A DNA stretch of 33,285 nt from Smittium mucronatum. Its lineage: Eukaryota; Kickxellomycota; Harpellomycetes; Harpellales; Legeriomycetaceae. Made by a program: the position numbers and the translations under genes. The stretch is from assembly GCA_001953115.1 (NCBI GenBank), contig LSSL01003799.1:1-33285 (forward strand), in the 5' to 3' direction. The number at the start of each line of letters is the position of its first letter. Within the stretch, counting starts at the first letter, position 1. The notes beneath the pieces were generated by a model. The model saw only the letters and a list, made by a program, of their open reading frames with translations, did not search any database and had not been told where the DNA came from. Positions 1 through 11,320 of the stretch are shown piece by piece.

Positions 1-404
1 ACTAAGTACAGATAGCCTGTATACAATATACAGCTCTCTGGTACTATCTGGTCAGCTTTAAGCAGCTGGCTTAGTGTCGAAATATAAAAAATGGAAATAG
101 AAATAAACTTTTTTTTGGTAATGGAATTCAGAAATTTTATTGGCTAATTCAAATAAAAAAATCTCGTTTTTTTTTACGGGAAATTTATTTTAAAGTTGAT
201 AAAAAGTTATAAAAACTAATTTAAAAAAATTAAAAAATTTTGAAAAAAAGAAAATTACATGAATAAATGTAAATACAATAGAAGTTTTTTTAGAAAAAGA
301 AATTCGAATTAGTATGAAAAATACATGTATGAAAATAAAAATAAAAGTCTGAGAAAAAAAAACTAATGAAAATTTCTACAAATTTGAAAAAAACTTAAGA
401 AACA
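1..404. other. Spacer downstream of LYS2
   Basis: No gene is visible. The first 80 or so bases are less AT-rich than the rest and contain a 7-bp inverted repeat (CTGTATA at 17-23, TATACAG at 27-33). They may be the edge of something cut by the window. From about 85 to 404 the DNA is strongly A/T-biased with many A- and T-tracts. It should include the 3' untranslated region of LYS2, which ends at 405 on the minus strand. I see no RNA gene. Confidence 0.5.
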
Positions 405-3400
405 CTAATTGTTATGCCTAGATAACACGGCACCAACTTCATAATCTATTGTTGGGAGAACAAGTTGAGTCTGGCCAAGATTTTCCGGAGGTGGAATAAA
501 GTCTGCTTTAACAAGATAGGCTAGGTACAATCCTATAAGATCAATGATTCTGGGGCAGGAAACTCCAACAGAGCTCATTAGGGCCTCGGTATTTGCGTTA
601 TCAAGTTTGGGGGCGCGAGTCGAAGTAGGCAAATCATCTAGAACAAAATGGAGAAGAGGGAAAAGAGCAGAATCTTCAGAAGAGGCAACTGTATAATTTA
701 ACAAAGAATCGCGCCAGTCAATATATTCGGTTTTTTCTAATTCGTATCCATAGCTAGACATAGAATTAAACAAATCCATGAATCTGAAATTTTGTTTGTT
801 GAAAACTTGATATACTAAATGGTTTGGTGGGCTGGAACTGCCTTCAGGATAGAAGGACAAAGCAGCCTCAAGAGCAACTTGAGCAACATAGTCTACCGGG
901 CAAAGGTTGACAACATTATTCATAGCAGGTATCTTTTTGAGTTCAATACATCCCTTAACCAATCTCCAAATGAAGTCGTCAGTATTAGTAACTCCGGTGG
1001 TTGAATCTCCAACAACATAACCAGGTCTAATTATAGACACGGGGAAACCGAGAGATCTGGCGTGGAAAATGAGCTTTTCAGAAACCCACTTAGATTGACC
1101 ATACCCACTTCTCAATCCAGTGCGATTTCCCTCCAAATCATCATCCTCAGAGACTCCGGCTTGACGGTTTTCACCAGCTTGAACGTAATATGGGGAGTCA
1201 AGCACGGAAGTACTGGAAACAAAAACTAGAGGCTTCAGATGATGCTCCGAAGCGATCTTTAGGGCTTCTATAGTGCCCAGAACGTTTGGAGCGCGAAGTT
1301 TTTCATATGGCCATACCCAATTTACCAATGCCCCATTGTGTATTACTGCATCAACTTCAGAACACATTCGATCCCAAGTGACTTGATCAAGACCAAGCAT
1401 ATCCTGAGAGAGATCTCCAACTAGTGGGCGAACCTGGCCATTCTCCTCCCAACTATTTTTCCATAACAGATTAGCTTCAGATGCATCCCTTAATCTATTC
1501 ATGGCAGATTTGGAATCTCGAGCTCTAGTTAAGCAGTAAACTATGGAATTTGGATATTTTTCCAATGTTTTAGAGAGAATATAAGCACCTAAAAATCCTG
1601 TAGCTCCGGTGAGTAAAAATGTGGGGGATGGTGGAAGAGAAGTCCTAGCCTCCAAGGTGCTAGATAGCTCAGGAACGAACTTCATAAGCGACTCAAGGTC
1701 AGCAGAGTAGCTATTATCATAAAATGAATCTAGGTTAACTTTCGAAGAACTCCTGCTCTGGTTCACGGTACTTCCGCCTAGTGATGGCGAGCTAGATCCA
1801 CTTCCATTACCTTCAGGGGAAGTTGACAACTTAAAATCACTCTTCATATCATCGATGGCCGATGAAAGGTTTCCGAGAGCAGGGAATTTGTACACAAGAC
1901 CCAATGGCGCATCAGCTACCAACTCCTTTCTAATTCTAAATACCATTCTTGTAGCTAAAATAGAGTGACCTCCTAAATCAAAGAAATTAGAATGGTTGCT
2001 AAATTTGGTGTTGGTTGGGAGGTTGAGAAGATCCATCCAAATTTTAGCTAATGCTTGAGCAGTTGGTCTAAGATGACTAAGAGTTGGAATCACTTTGTTT
2101 GGATCGCTGGATTCGCCAGAACTGAACTTCCTGAATAGTGGAACATCTGGGAAAGGAAGAGCCGCCTTGTCAATCTTTCCATTTGGAGTTAATGGGAGCT
2201 TCTTCATTGGAACAAAGACACTAGGAATGCTGTAGCTTGGTAGCTTCTGTTTGAGATAGTTACGAATTTTACCAATCAGCATTTCACGTGAGGGATCATC
2301 AGTGCGTTTCTGTTCTTTTTCGTCGGGTACGATATAAGCCACAAGAGTTTTTTCCTCGTTTTTATCGCGACGGACGAGAACCACACTAGATACAAGCTGG
2401 GGATATAGGGAGAGAATGTTATTGATTTCGCCTAATTCTATTCTAAAACCTCTAATCTTGACTTGGTCATCGATTCTACCTATGCACTCAACATGGCCAT
2501 CTGGTGTGTATCTTCCTAAATCTCCAGTGCGGTATAATCTATCCCTAGGACCCAAGTAGTATTTCAAGCCTTCGGATCTATCAACATTATTGTCCTGCTC
2601 AGAAGCAGATACAAACCAGTTGTAAACGAATTTTTCTTTGGTTGCCTCTTCAAGACGCAAGTATCCCTCAGCCAATCCTCCACTTCTGACATAAATTTCT
2701 CCAACTTCACCAACACCACAAACATTCTTAGTATTGTTGACGTTTACTACAAGAAGTTGGACATCAACCATACCTTTTCCAGCTGGTATGATTTCTTTCA
2801 TGGATGAGAGAAAAGCAGGGTTCAAAGATAAAGGTGGAATAGAATAATATGACACTGCCCTTTGTGTTTCAGTGGTACCGTACATATTAATAATTTGACA
2901 GTTAGGAGCTAAAGATTGTATACGAGTGCAATCACGTCTAGTTAGCAAATCTCCTACGAAAAAGGCATTCTTTAATGAACTAACTTGATTTGTGACATTA
3001 GAAGATAGTAATTGACCCATAGCTGGAGTCAAATGAGTCACAGTAACATTGGTCTTTTCCATCCATTGGGCTAATTGACCTGGAATACCAATATCCTCAC
3101 TGGTTGGTATATGTAATTCAGCACCAAAGAATATGGGGGTAAATATATCTCTCTGAATAGGATCGTGAGCAATACCAGAAAGCATTGTGAATTTATCAGA
3201 TGGACCTATACCAAACGTTTGTTGCATCCATGGATAAAAGTGTGTTAATGAATAATGGCGGCCCTGCACACCCTTAGGGATTCCAGTACTTCCACTGGTG
3301 AAAGATAATGTACCGATGGAGTCAATACCCACTTCTACAACATCCTCCATGACATCCGAGCTATTTGAAACTAAATCTTTAGCTTGTGACAAATCTACGG

Positions 3401-4808
3401 AATCACTTTGTAAAATACCGTCGAAATCAATGTAAATACCTGACAATTTACAAGATACTTTCAAATTAGTGACGATATAATTGTCTACTTCTTCGTGAAG
3501 GTCACCAGCCTTGGACAATACCACCACGGCCTTAGGTTTGGCTACAGACAAATATATGTTTTGGCGAGCAGGAGGATAAGCAGGATCAATCACGCTAAAT
3601 GTGGCACCTGCCATAAGGACGCCCATTATAGCAACGACTAAATCGACGCCCCTATATGCATAAATTACAACAACATCACCGCGCTCGACACCATTTGTCC
3701 TCAAATATCTACTAACAACCCTCGAAGAATTAAACATTTGGCCGTAAGTAAATTTGACAGTTTCTGAGCCTGAAACGGATGAATTTATCGAGTCGTTGAA
3801 AGTCAAAGAAGATTCTGAACAGAAAACTCGATCAGGGTGAGCTATAGAGTTCTTAGCAAATATTTCGGTTATGCTTCCAGGAAATTGTGACCAATGAAGA
3901 TCAGATTTAGGGTCAGGTAAAACAGCTCGACCACTAGATGACAATAAACTGATGGAGCCGACTTTTGAAGAAAGCAACTCATCAGATGTGAGGTTGTGTG
4001 AGATAGTAGAATTTATACCAACTGAAAGAACATTCTGAAGCTGCTCCCACAGATTGATGATTCTCTTGCTAGAGAATAGCACTTGGTTATAAACGAAACG
4101 AACTCTGATAGATGGAACTGATTGTCTAAGAGATGTGGTAGACTCCTGACTTATGAACACAGTTAAATCAGTCGATTCGGAGATAGTTTGATGTAAGATT
4201 GTATCGTTTGTATCGTTCATGTTAAAAAAGCGAATTCTAAATAGACTATAGAGAGCAGCAACTTTAGAATCCTGCTTGGAAACTCTTCCGCTACTAATAA
4301 GCTGCTCGGCAATGGCTTCTATTAATTTATCAAAAGGCACCTGATTCTGGTTAGCATCGAAGTCAACTTTTTTAACCATTTCAAGTACTTCGGAAAAAGC
4401 CATTTCTGGTTGGATCTTTAATCTCAACACCACAGCATCAGATGATTCGCTTGAACTACCAACTACTATATCGTCACTTGCAGTGAATCTATACAAAATG
4501 ATTGCGAATGCAGAGAGTATGATATTGAAAGGGTTGGACACAATTAGCTGGGGGGCATCTTCAGAAGAGTTTAATTGACTTTGGAAAGATTTTTGGTTGC
4601 TGGCAAGAACCAGTTGCATTACGCCCATACTCAAATTTGGAGGAAGAACGAATTCCTCAAAAGCCTCTACAACCTTGAGGGGAACAGGTCTGGGATAATC
4701 AGTTGGAAGGAGCACCTCATTTGGAGAATCTAAGGTCTTGCATAGATAATCCAAACGTCTACTGATCTCCTTCTCCTTATCTGATACATATGATGTCTGA
4801 ACAGTCAT
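405..4808 (-). CDS. LYS2: L-2-aminoadipate reductase (alpha-aminoadipate reductase)
   Basis: A single uninterrupted frame of 1467 residues, slightly longer than the roughly 1400 typical of fungal Lys2. Known role: ATP-dependent adenylation of 2-aminoadipate, thioesterification to a phosphopantetheine arm, then NADPH reduction to the semialdehyde in fungal lysine synthesis. Visible order: an N-terminal condensation-like remnant (about 1-280); an adenylation domain (about 310-885) with FTSGSTGIPKG (503-513), MYGTTE (642-647), YRTGDLGRY (759-767) and NGKID (876-880); a carrier domain with DLGGHS, where Ser949 is the expected phosphopantetheine site; a Ser/Gly-rich linker (about 996-1025); and a Rossmann reductase with LLTGATGFLG (1065-1074), VSST (1197-1200) and Tyr1236-x3-Lys1240. 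All key motifs are intact, so it is probably functional. Activation should need a Lys5-type phosphopantetheinyl transferase, which is not in this window. The start ATG (4806-4808) gives a full-length N-terminus. Confidence 0.97.
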   Translation of the reverse strand: MTVQTSYVSDKEKEISRRLDYLCKTLDSPNEVLLPTDYPRPVPLKVVEAFEEFVLPPNLSMGVMQLVLASNQKSFQSQLNSSEDAPQLIVSNPFNIILSAFAIILYRFTASDDIVVGSSSESSDAVVLRLKIQPEMAFSEVLEMVKKVDFDANQNQVPFDKLIEAIAEQLISSGRVSKQDSKVAALYSLFRIRFFNMNDTNDTILHQTISESTDLTVFISQESTTSLRQSVPSIRVRFVYNQVLFSSKRIINLWEQLQNVLSVGINSTISHNLTSDELLSSKVGSISLLSSSGRAVLPDPKSDLHWSQFPGSITEIFAKNSIAHPDRVFCSESSLTFNDSINSSVSGSETVKFTYGQMFNSSRVVSRYLRTNGVERGDVVVIYAYRGVDLVVAIMGVLMAGATFSVIDPAYPPARQNIYLSVAKPKAVVVLSKAGDLHEEVDNYIVTNLKVSCKLSGIYIDFDGILQSDSVDLSQAKDLVSNSSDVMEDVVEVGIDSIGTLSFTSGSTGIPKGVQGRHYSLTHFYPWMQQTFGIGPSDKFTMLSGIAHDPIQRDIFTPIFFGAELHIPTSEDIGIPGQLAQWMEKTNVTVTHLTPAMGQLLSSNVTNQVSSLKNAFFVGDLLTRRDCTRIQSLAPNCQIINMYGTTETQRAVSYYSIPPLSLNPAFLSSMKEIIPAGKGMVDVQLLVVNVNNTKNVCGVGEVGEIYVRSGGLAEGYLRLEEATKEKFVYNWFVSASEQDNNVDRSEGLKYYLGPRDRLYRTGDLGRYTPDGHVECIGRIDDQVKIRGFRIELGEINNILSLYPQLVSSVVLVRRDKNEEKTLVAYIVPDEKEQKRTDDPSREMLIGKIRNYLKQKLPSYSIPSVFVPMKKLPLTPNGKIDKAALPFPDVPLFRKFSSGESSDPNKVIPTLSHLRPTAQALAKIWMDLLNLPTNTKFSNHSNFFDLGGHSILATRMVFRIRKELVADAPLGLVYKFPALGNLSSAIDDMKSDFKLSTSPEGNGSGSSSPSLGGSTVNQSRSSSKVNLDSFYDNSYSADLESLMKFVPELSSTLEARTSLPPSPTFLLTGATGFLGAYILSKTLEKYPNSIVYCLTRARDSKSAMNRLRDASEANLLWKNSWEENGQVRPLVGDLSQDMLGLDQVTWDRMCSEVDAVIHNGALVNWVWPYEKLRAPNVLGTIEALKIASEHHLKPLVFVSSTSVLDSPYYVQAGENRQAGVSEDDDLEGNRTGLRSGYGQSKWVSEKLIFHARSLGFPVSIIRPGYVVGDSTTGVTNTDDFIWRLVKGCIELKKIPAMNNVVNLCPVDYVAQVALEAALSFYPEGSSSPPNHLVYQVFNKQNFRFMDLFNSMSSYGYELEKTEYIDWRDSLLNYTVASSEDSALFPLLHFVLDDLPTSTRAPKLDNANTEALMSSVGVSCPRIIDLIGLYLAYLVKADFIPPPENLGQTQLVLPTIDYEVGAVLSRHNN

Positions 4809-7700
4809 CTTTTTTTAAAACTATATAAAACTGATAACTAAATGATATGGGGAATTCGAAAGAGAATTTGAGATCTTTGAAGAAAGCAAGAATAAGACAC
4901 GAATAGAAATAAGAATACGCAAAGTAAAAGAGAATGCCAGTTCAAAACAAAAAATACTTTGAATCGAAGATAACTACAATATGAGCTTTGATAAAACTAC
5001 TCCACAGCGAAAAATGATAAAATATTGCATGAATAATGGGGAGGTCTTAATATTTATATATTTTTTCAGCTAAAATCATTAACAACATGGAATCAAGGTT
5101 TGAAACATATACTTTAGCAAAAATAAATGGAGTCACAAAGTTCACATACTGAAAAGTGTAACTATCGCAAATATTGGCACTTCATTATGCAAGCTAGATC
5201 AATATTCCAGTCTGCAATCACCCAAATTCTGATCTCTCATTCCACCGGGCAGCCAATGGTTATTTTAATGATTACTAGTATTCGATTTCAGCCATTAAAC
5301 GCTAGCTTTAGCTCTAATAGTTTTAATATCAAATGACGCTCTACGCCCTGAAAATCTATATAATGAAATAAAATGAAATGGCATTTCACTTCGATCTAGA
5401 CTTACGGCTATAGGCTAAAAATTAAGTGGGGAGCTTAGTGAATCACTATTTAATACTTCATGGAATAGCATTTTAACACCACATCTCTTTCTATTGGTTT
5501 TATTTATGGACAATTTTCGGAAGCAATAATTGTCACTATGCAGCTGTTTCTATAAAACCTAATCATCTTTACCCTGTTAGCTAATGTGCAAATAATAGCT
5601 CTGAATGTGCCACCATTTCCAGATTAAGTAAAAAGTTATCCTAACTATGTAGCCTATTATATATCAGAAATTACTTACATATACCACTAAAATATATAAT
5701 AAATATCCCATTACCAATCTCAATATACTTTTACCTGTCATACCATTACAACTTCTTTCGAACCCAAATTGAACTCAATCGATTTGATACAACTCTGTGA
5801 ATTTTACCTAATCAAGACTGTTGATAATATGTAATTTCATCAAAGGCATGGGAACTTATCACATTTGGGGGATTTTTTTGTTAACTAATACTTTATATCG
5901 AGGTTCTTAGAAACACCGAGTGAGTGGTTTTTACAAATAAGTCCTTATTGCTAATTCTTGGATGAATTTGCAATTGACTAACTCTATTAATACCCTTAAT
6001 TAGGACGAAATTTTCCATTAAGATTACTCTAAGAGCTTTAACAATAATTATGTTTTTCAACGAAATAATAAAGAGCACTTAACTATGATAATCATCGCCT
6101 GAAATTAAATCATAAACTTATTAGAAAAACGTCTGGCTAGCCAGGCGATATCCTGTATTTAATTTTTACACCTTTACAAACTTGAAAATACACTACCGGC
6201 AAGGTACAGGCTCCAAAGTGATTGACAAATGAAATGCACATAATATTTCTACTATTGTATGAGAATATTGATCATCCAACATTTGAATAATTAGCTTTAA
6301 TATTGGTTATTATTGGCTGCGAACCACTACTCAAATCAACCCGTAATTTAACCAATAATTCAAATGGGGAAAAAACTCTGAACTAAAAAAGAATGCCTCA
6401 ATAAAAGCCGAGATGAACTTCAATATGTAAAGATTATCGATAGAAAACTTTTAATGGCACTTATTGGCTCCAAAAAACCCGAGTATAAATTAATTGGCAA
6501 AAAATACCCTAACCTTAGACACACTATCGATGTACTATCTTGTACATTAAAATAAAACAGCTAAGCTACCAATAAACTATACGCATTAGAAATTTAACTT
6601 AAGCCTTGGATGCGAATTGAATCCAAAATATTATCTATCAATCGGTGTCAGGACTATCGACATAATGCATATTTCACCTGACTGAGACAACCAATTAGCT
6701 TCTATATTTGTAATCTTTTGAGCGAATAAAAATCGTTTGTTAACCCAAATTACACAACTTATGTTTATGGATTGATTTTTTTTTACAAGTGGCCAAATAG
6801 TAGGTATAATATCCATAAAGCGAAATGTGAATACGTAAATAGTCTATTCACCCCATTTAGCTGTGCTTTTCATATAAGGGTTTAAATTTTCTAATTTGCT
6901 TCATGCTGATTCTCTAAGCACTAACTAAATTTTTACTTCATTTATCTGTCAATATCCAGCTTTTTCCAAGTTTGTGTAATTCTTTGAGAACAAAATGTAC
7001 AACAGCTTTCATTTTTTGTTCAATATATTATTTGGTTTATTAATACTTGGGTATTATTGGATAATTCAAGAGATTGGATATATTGAAATTTTTAATATAC
7101 GCAAATAGGAGTTAGGCGCAACTTCAGACCCGGAAAGGGCTAAGGTAGTGCTGATTTTGTTTCATTTTATATAAGAATCGTTAAAATCTCGTGTCACTCC
7201 GCTCTCATTTGGAAGATAATAACAACAAAAAGAATTCGGTTCATATCTCATTAACTAAAATTTAATTTTGTCCGAAGCAGATTGAAATATCCATGTTATA
7301 ATTTAATGTGGATAAATAAAACGCCCTGCATCTAAATGAGCTAGACATTTAAGGTGTTCAATTCCATCTCTTTTTCCCGTATGAACAATTTATATATATT
7401 TGTTTTGAAATTTTTATTATAAATATGAGCTAATAGTGCTTGTTTGGGAGCTGATTGTACCCCAACTATTGAGGTTCTTTGTATTTTTCAGATATGATGT
7501 TACCAAAGATACTAAAACTACAAGAATTTTTTTCACTGGATCTACCTCCCAAGAAAATTCTGCAAAAGAAATATCATCAAATTGAATATCATTACCTTTA
7601 ATTTAATCATAAATTTTGGAATACTTTTGTAGAAAATCACAACCACTTTTTTTCAATATAGTAAAAAAATGTAAATTGCCTTTTTCAGGAAATTTCAAAG
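4809..7700. other. Gene-poor spacer upstream of LYS2
   Basis: About 2.9 kb with only short frames (61-69 codons) that look like chance. The part next to LYS2 must hold its promoter. The nearest TATA-like string on the minus strand (about 4821-4830) lies only about 13 bases from the ATG, too close to be a convincing TATA box. Base composition is milder than in the next region. Scattered TTGGC/GCCAA words (for example near 5172, 5253, 6313, 6464 and 6500) resemble the repeat modules found further right, so this may be decayed repeat DNA. I could not align a full copy by eye. Confidence 0.45.
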
Positions 7701-8049
7701 CCTCTATATCAAATTGGGCTGATAATAGATATATTTTGATATAAAAAAACTTTAATTTTCAACTTTTTTAAGATTCATTTCTCCAAATATACCTCAAATA
7801 AAATATATCTGATCATATTACGTCTTTAACTTATAAAAAAAAAACAAAATGCAATGCAATGCAATTATGAGCGTTTTTTTTTTTGTATGTATCTTTTTCA
7901 TAAACGTAATAATCTCTCTAAATAAATTCCAAGTATATATACATTTCAGAGATTTTTTTAAATATTCAAATAATAATATCTTGATTTCCATATATAATTT
8001 TAACTATTTATTTTTTATATATAAAAAAACTGAAGCATTTAAAAATAAT

Positions 8050-8062
8050 GGGGGTTGGGGGG
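8050..8062 (+). repeat. G-run pair in the AT desert
   Basis: Five Gs, TT, then six Gs, followed directly by a T-tract. It stands alone in a stretch that is otherwise nearly all A/T. Confidence 0.6.
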
Positions 8063-11000
8063 TTTTTTTTTCTTATTTTATAAATTAGTATTTTTTTTGT
8101 GAATCCTGTAATTATTTGTTGAATTGGAGATCTATCAATGAAATTTAAATTTATAATAAAATAATTTGTTACAATTTTTTTAAATTTTAATTTGATATTA
8201 AATATTTAACGTTTTGGTATCAATTTTCTTGTAAAATATTTTTTATGTTAGTTATTTGTTTTTTTGATTTTTAGATATATCCATTCTATATGAATACAGA
8301 ACTTGCATTTTAGTTTATATTTAAGGTAGCTAATTTCATTTATCTTTATTGATAAAAATTTATGGAGAATACTCGATTTTTTTTTATTTATATTAATAAC
8401 ATTTACGGCTGGATATTATTGTGTTATTTCATCTTTTAAAATATAAAAGATTTTTGCAATCAAAAATTATAAAATCATTGGAAATCTATATCAACTAATA
8501 ATGTGGATAATTATAATTATTAAATTAAAATCACTAGTAATCTTATCAAATTTTTGGTTTTCATTTTATTTTAAAATATAGAGAAAATTATTAAAGACTA
8601 AAATTATTTTTCAACTAAATAATTTAAAAATTAAATTCGATTTTAAAATAGAAAAAAAAAAACTATTTATAACCATTTTTAGATTCTTTTTACGTTTTTT
8701 TCCTACTTTTATTTACAGAATAGATCATGTCTTTTTCATCCCTGTACTCAATATAAATTACACAAAATAACACATTTTTACAGATATATTGTAACATATA
8801 TATAATTCAAAAATATTTTTTTCTTAATAGAACTATCTCTTTTTTACATATATACGTAAAACTGCCCCCTAGACATAGTCCCATTTAAATTAAACAGTAT
8901 CAATTTTACTTTTAAAATTATGAAAAATTTAAAACAATATTTCTTTAAAATTTAAGTAAGGTATCAAAATAAGTAAAGATGATGATAATGGAGATTTTAT
9001 TTCTGAAAATATAAAATATAAATTTAATTAGAATTTTTTTATAGAAAATTTGAAATCATAACAGCTTTAAGAATCCACACGCATTCGAAAATTAAAAATT
9101 TGTAAGTTTTATAGTTCTTCACACACTAAAATAAATCCGATCCAAATAATTATTTTTTTGAATCTACCATAATGATTAAAAAAATATTCTTTTGTGTCAA
9201 CATCGTCTATTTAAATCAATTTTTAATTTTTTATCCCCAAATTTACAAATTATCCTCTACTAATATTAAACAAAAAAATAATATTCTAACCAAGATAATA
9301 TGAGAATGGAACTTTTTTTATAATACAAAATAAACAAGTTTGTATCAGAGTCCATCTGTTATTTCCTATTTTTCTGATTTCTTTTAAGCTACCTTCTACC
9401 TAGTGTGCAACTATAAGCCCTAAATCTTCAATTAGGTATAAATATAATCACTATTGATAAATAAAATTTAATAAGACACTATTTTTAAAAAAATAGTGTG
9501 GGTTTATATTAGAGCTCTATTTATACCATAAAACTATCTGCTCAGATTAATTGACTGATATCAGCTTTAAACTCCCTTTCAAAAAAGAAGTATTTTTAGC
9601 TTTCAAAATTAAAAAATTGTACTGTCTATAAATTCTCGTAACTATTGCAAGATATCAAGATTTACCAATAATTAAAAGTTATATTTATGTTTTTGTGTTA
9701 TTTTTGGAGTATGGTTAAGATATAATAAACGATCTTACGTATTGAAAGATCCAAATCCAGATTTTTCAAATATCATGATAAAAAAATACACTAAACGTAT
9801 ATTAGATGTATCTTGGGAACTTAAAACTCAAAATGTGATGTTTAGAAGAAATATTCAATATTTATTTATTTTTTCTTGGTGCACTTCTCAATTTTCATCT
9901 TGAGATAGTATATTTTATACCTTTTTTTCCCACTCTTTAATAAAAATCCTTATATTTTAATTACTATATATTGAAGCGGAAATTAAGAAATTTAGAGCAC
10001 TGTAAAAAATCCTAAATTATAAAATTGTATAAAATATAGTGTCTGTGACTATGAATCTGTGATTCCTCTTATTAAATTCTCCCTTTAATCTGTTCTTAAT
10101 TCAGATTTCAATTCCTTTTATCTTTTTTTTTAAAAAATTCATCTACTTAATTTTTAAATAATTTTTTCCGCTTTAAATTTTTTTTATATAAAAAATAGAA
10201 TATTTAGATTAATGTTGAATTTAAAAATATTTAATTATCAATCAAATAAAAGATAACTCGAAAAAGAATTGATAATTATCTAATTTTAAGATTTAAAATG
10301 AGACCTTATTATTATTTATAATTAGATTTTAATTTGCAATTTTTTTTGATTCATATTATAGATATAATCTGATAAAAGTTAACTTATTAAAAAATCGAAA
10401 AATTCCTTATTTTTTATTTAATGCAATTAAAAGAAATTTACACCAAAATTTTAAAATAAAGATTTTTTTTTCTATTTTTTTCAGGATCCCAGAATTTTTT
10501 TGGTTCCAGATTGGCTCCAAAGAACTATACGAGAATTTTTACTGAGAGAAAGGAAGCTGTATCAGTGTGCTCACTCTTCGATTTTCAAAAAAAATAACAC
10601 GTAAATAGATAAAATATCCAAGGGTTTATATCTCTTTTAGTGATAATGATTTCCCTATAGCTATATAATCTTGAAATTGAGTAAAAATTAGAAAAGTAAA
10701 TATTTTAAAGTAGAACCGGTCATTCTTATGTGATTTTTTCAGAATATTGTATTTCCAGTGCGAAATATGTTATACCTTTAAAGGATGAATTAATTAAATC
10801 AAATGCTTTTTTTGTTTCAGAACTTGATTTTAATTTATAAAAACTATTTTACCTTAACAATGTGATAATTTTTTTCAGAATTACTTATTATTTTTAGTTA
10901 TATTTTGTCTAAATCAATGAGATTATTTATTTTACACTAAATAAATACATCCTTAAAAGTCTAATATAACCTTTCAATACATCTATAGTTAGATAGTTTG

Positions 11001-11310
11001 AATATTTCATAACCTTCAAACCATTAATAATTTTTAAAAATGTGCCTTTTTTAAATATTTTTTTGATTTTATTCTTCGATTTTTTAAAAAATTTCTACTT
11101 TTTTATAAAAATATTATCGTATTTATTAAATACCTTTTTTAATTCTAAAAATATATAAATTAAACTAAAATGAAGAAATAATTTTTAAATAACTTTTTAT
11201 GTATGATTATTTTCTGCTGATAATATTATACATGTTATTATGAATTTATCTAGTGATTTCTTTATAAAGTTATAAAAGATAATCTTTCTAAAATTATTGA
11301 TATTTGATAA

Positions 11311-11320
11311 GGGGGGGGGG
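11311..11320 (+). repeat. Ten-base G homopolymer
   Basis: A pure run of ten Gs followed by TGG, inside DNA with almost no G or C. A six-C run lies 570 bases further on (11892-11897). Such runs are sequencing-error prone, so the exact length may not be reliable. Confidence 0.6.

Noticed and set aside
17..33. Short inverted repeat CTGTATA/TATACAG at the window start
   Set aside because: Seven base pairs of mostly A/T is expected by chance in this DNA.
4821..4830. TATA-like string before LYS2
   Set aside because: It is only about 13 bases from the start codon, too close to position transcription, so it is probably part of the leader.
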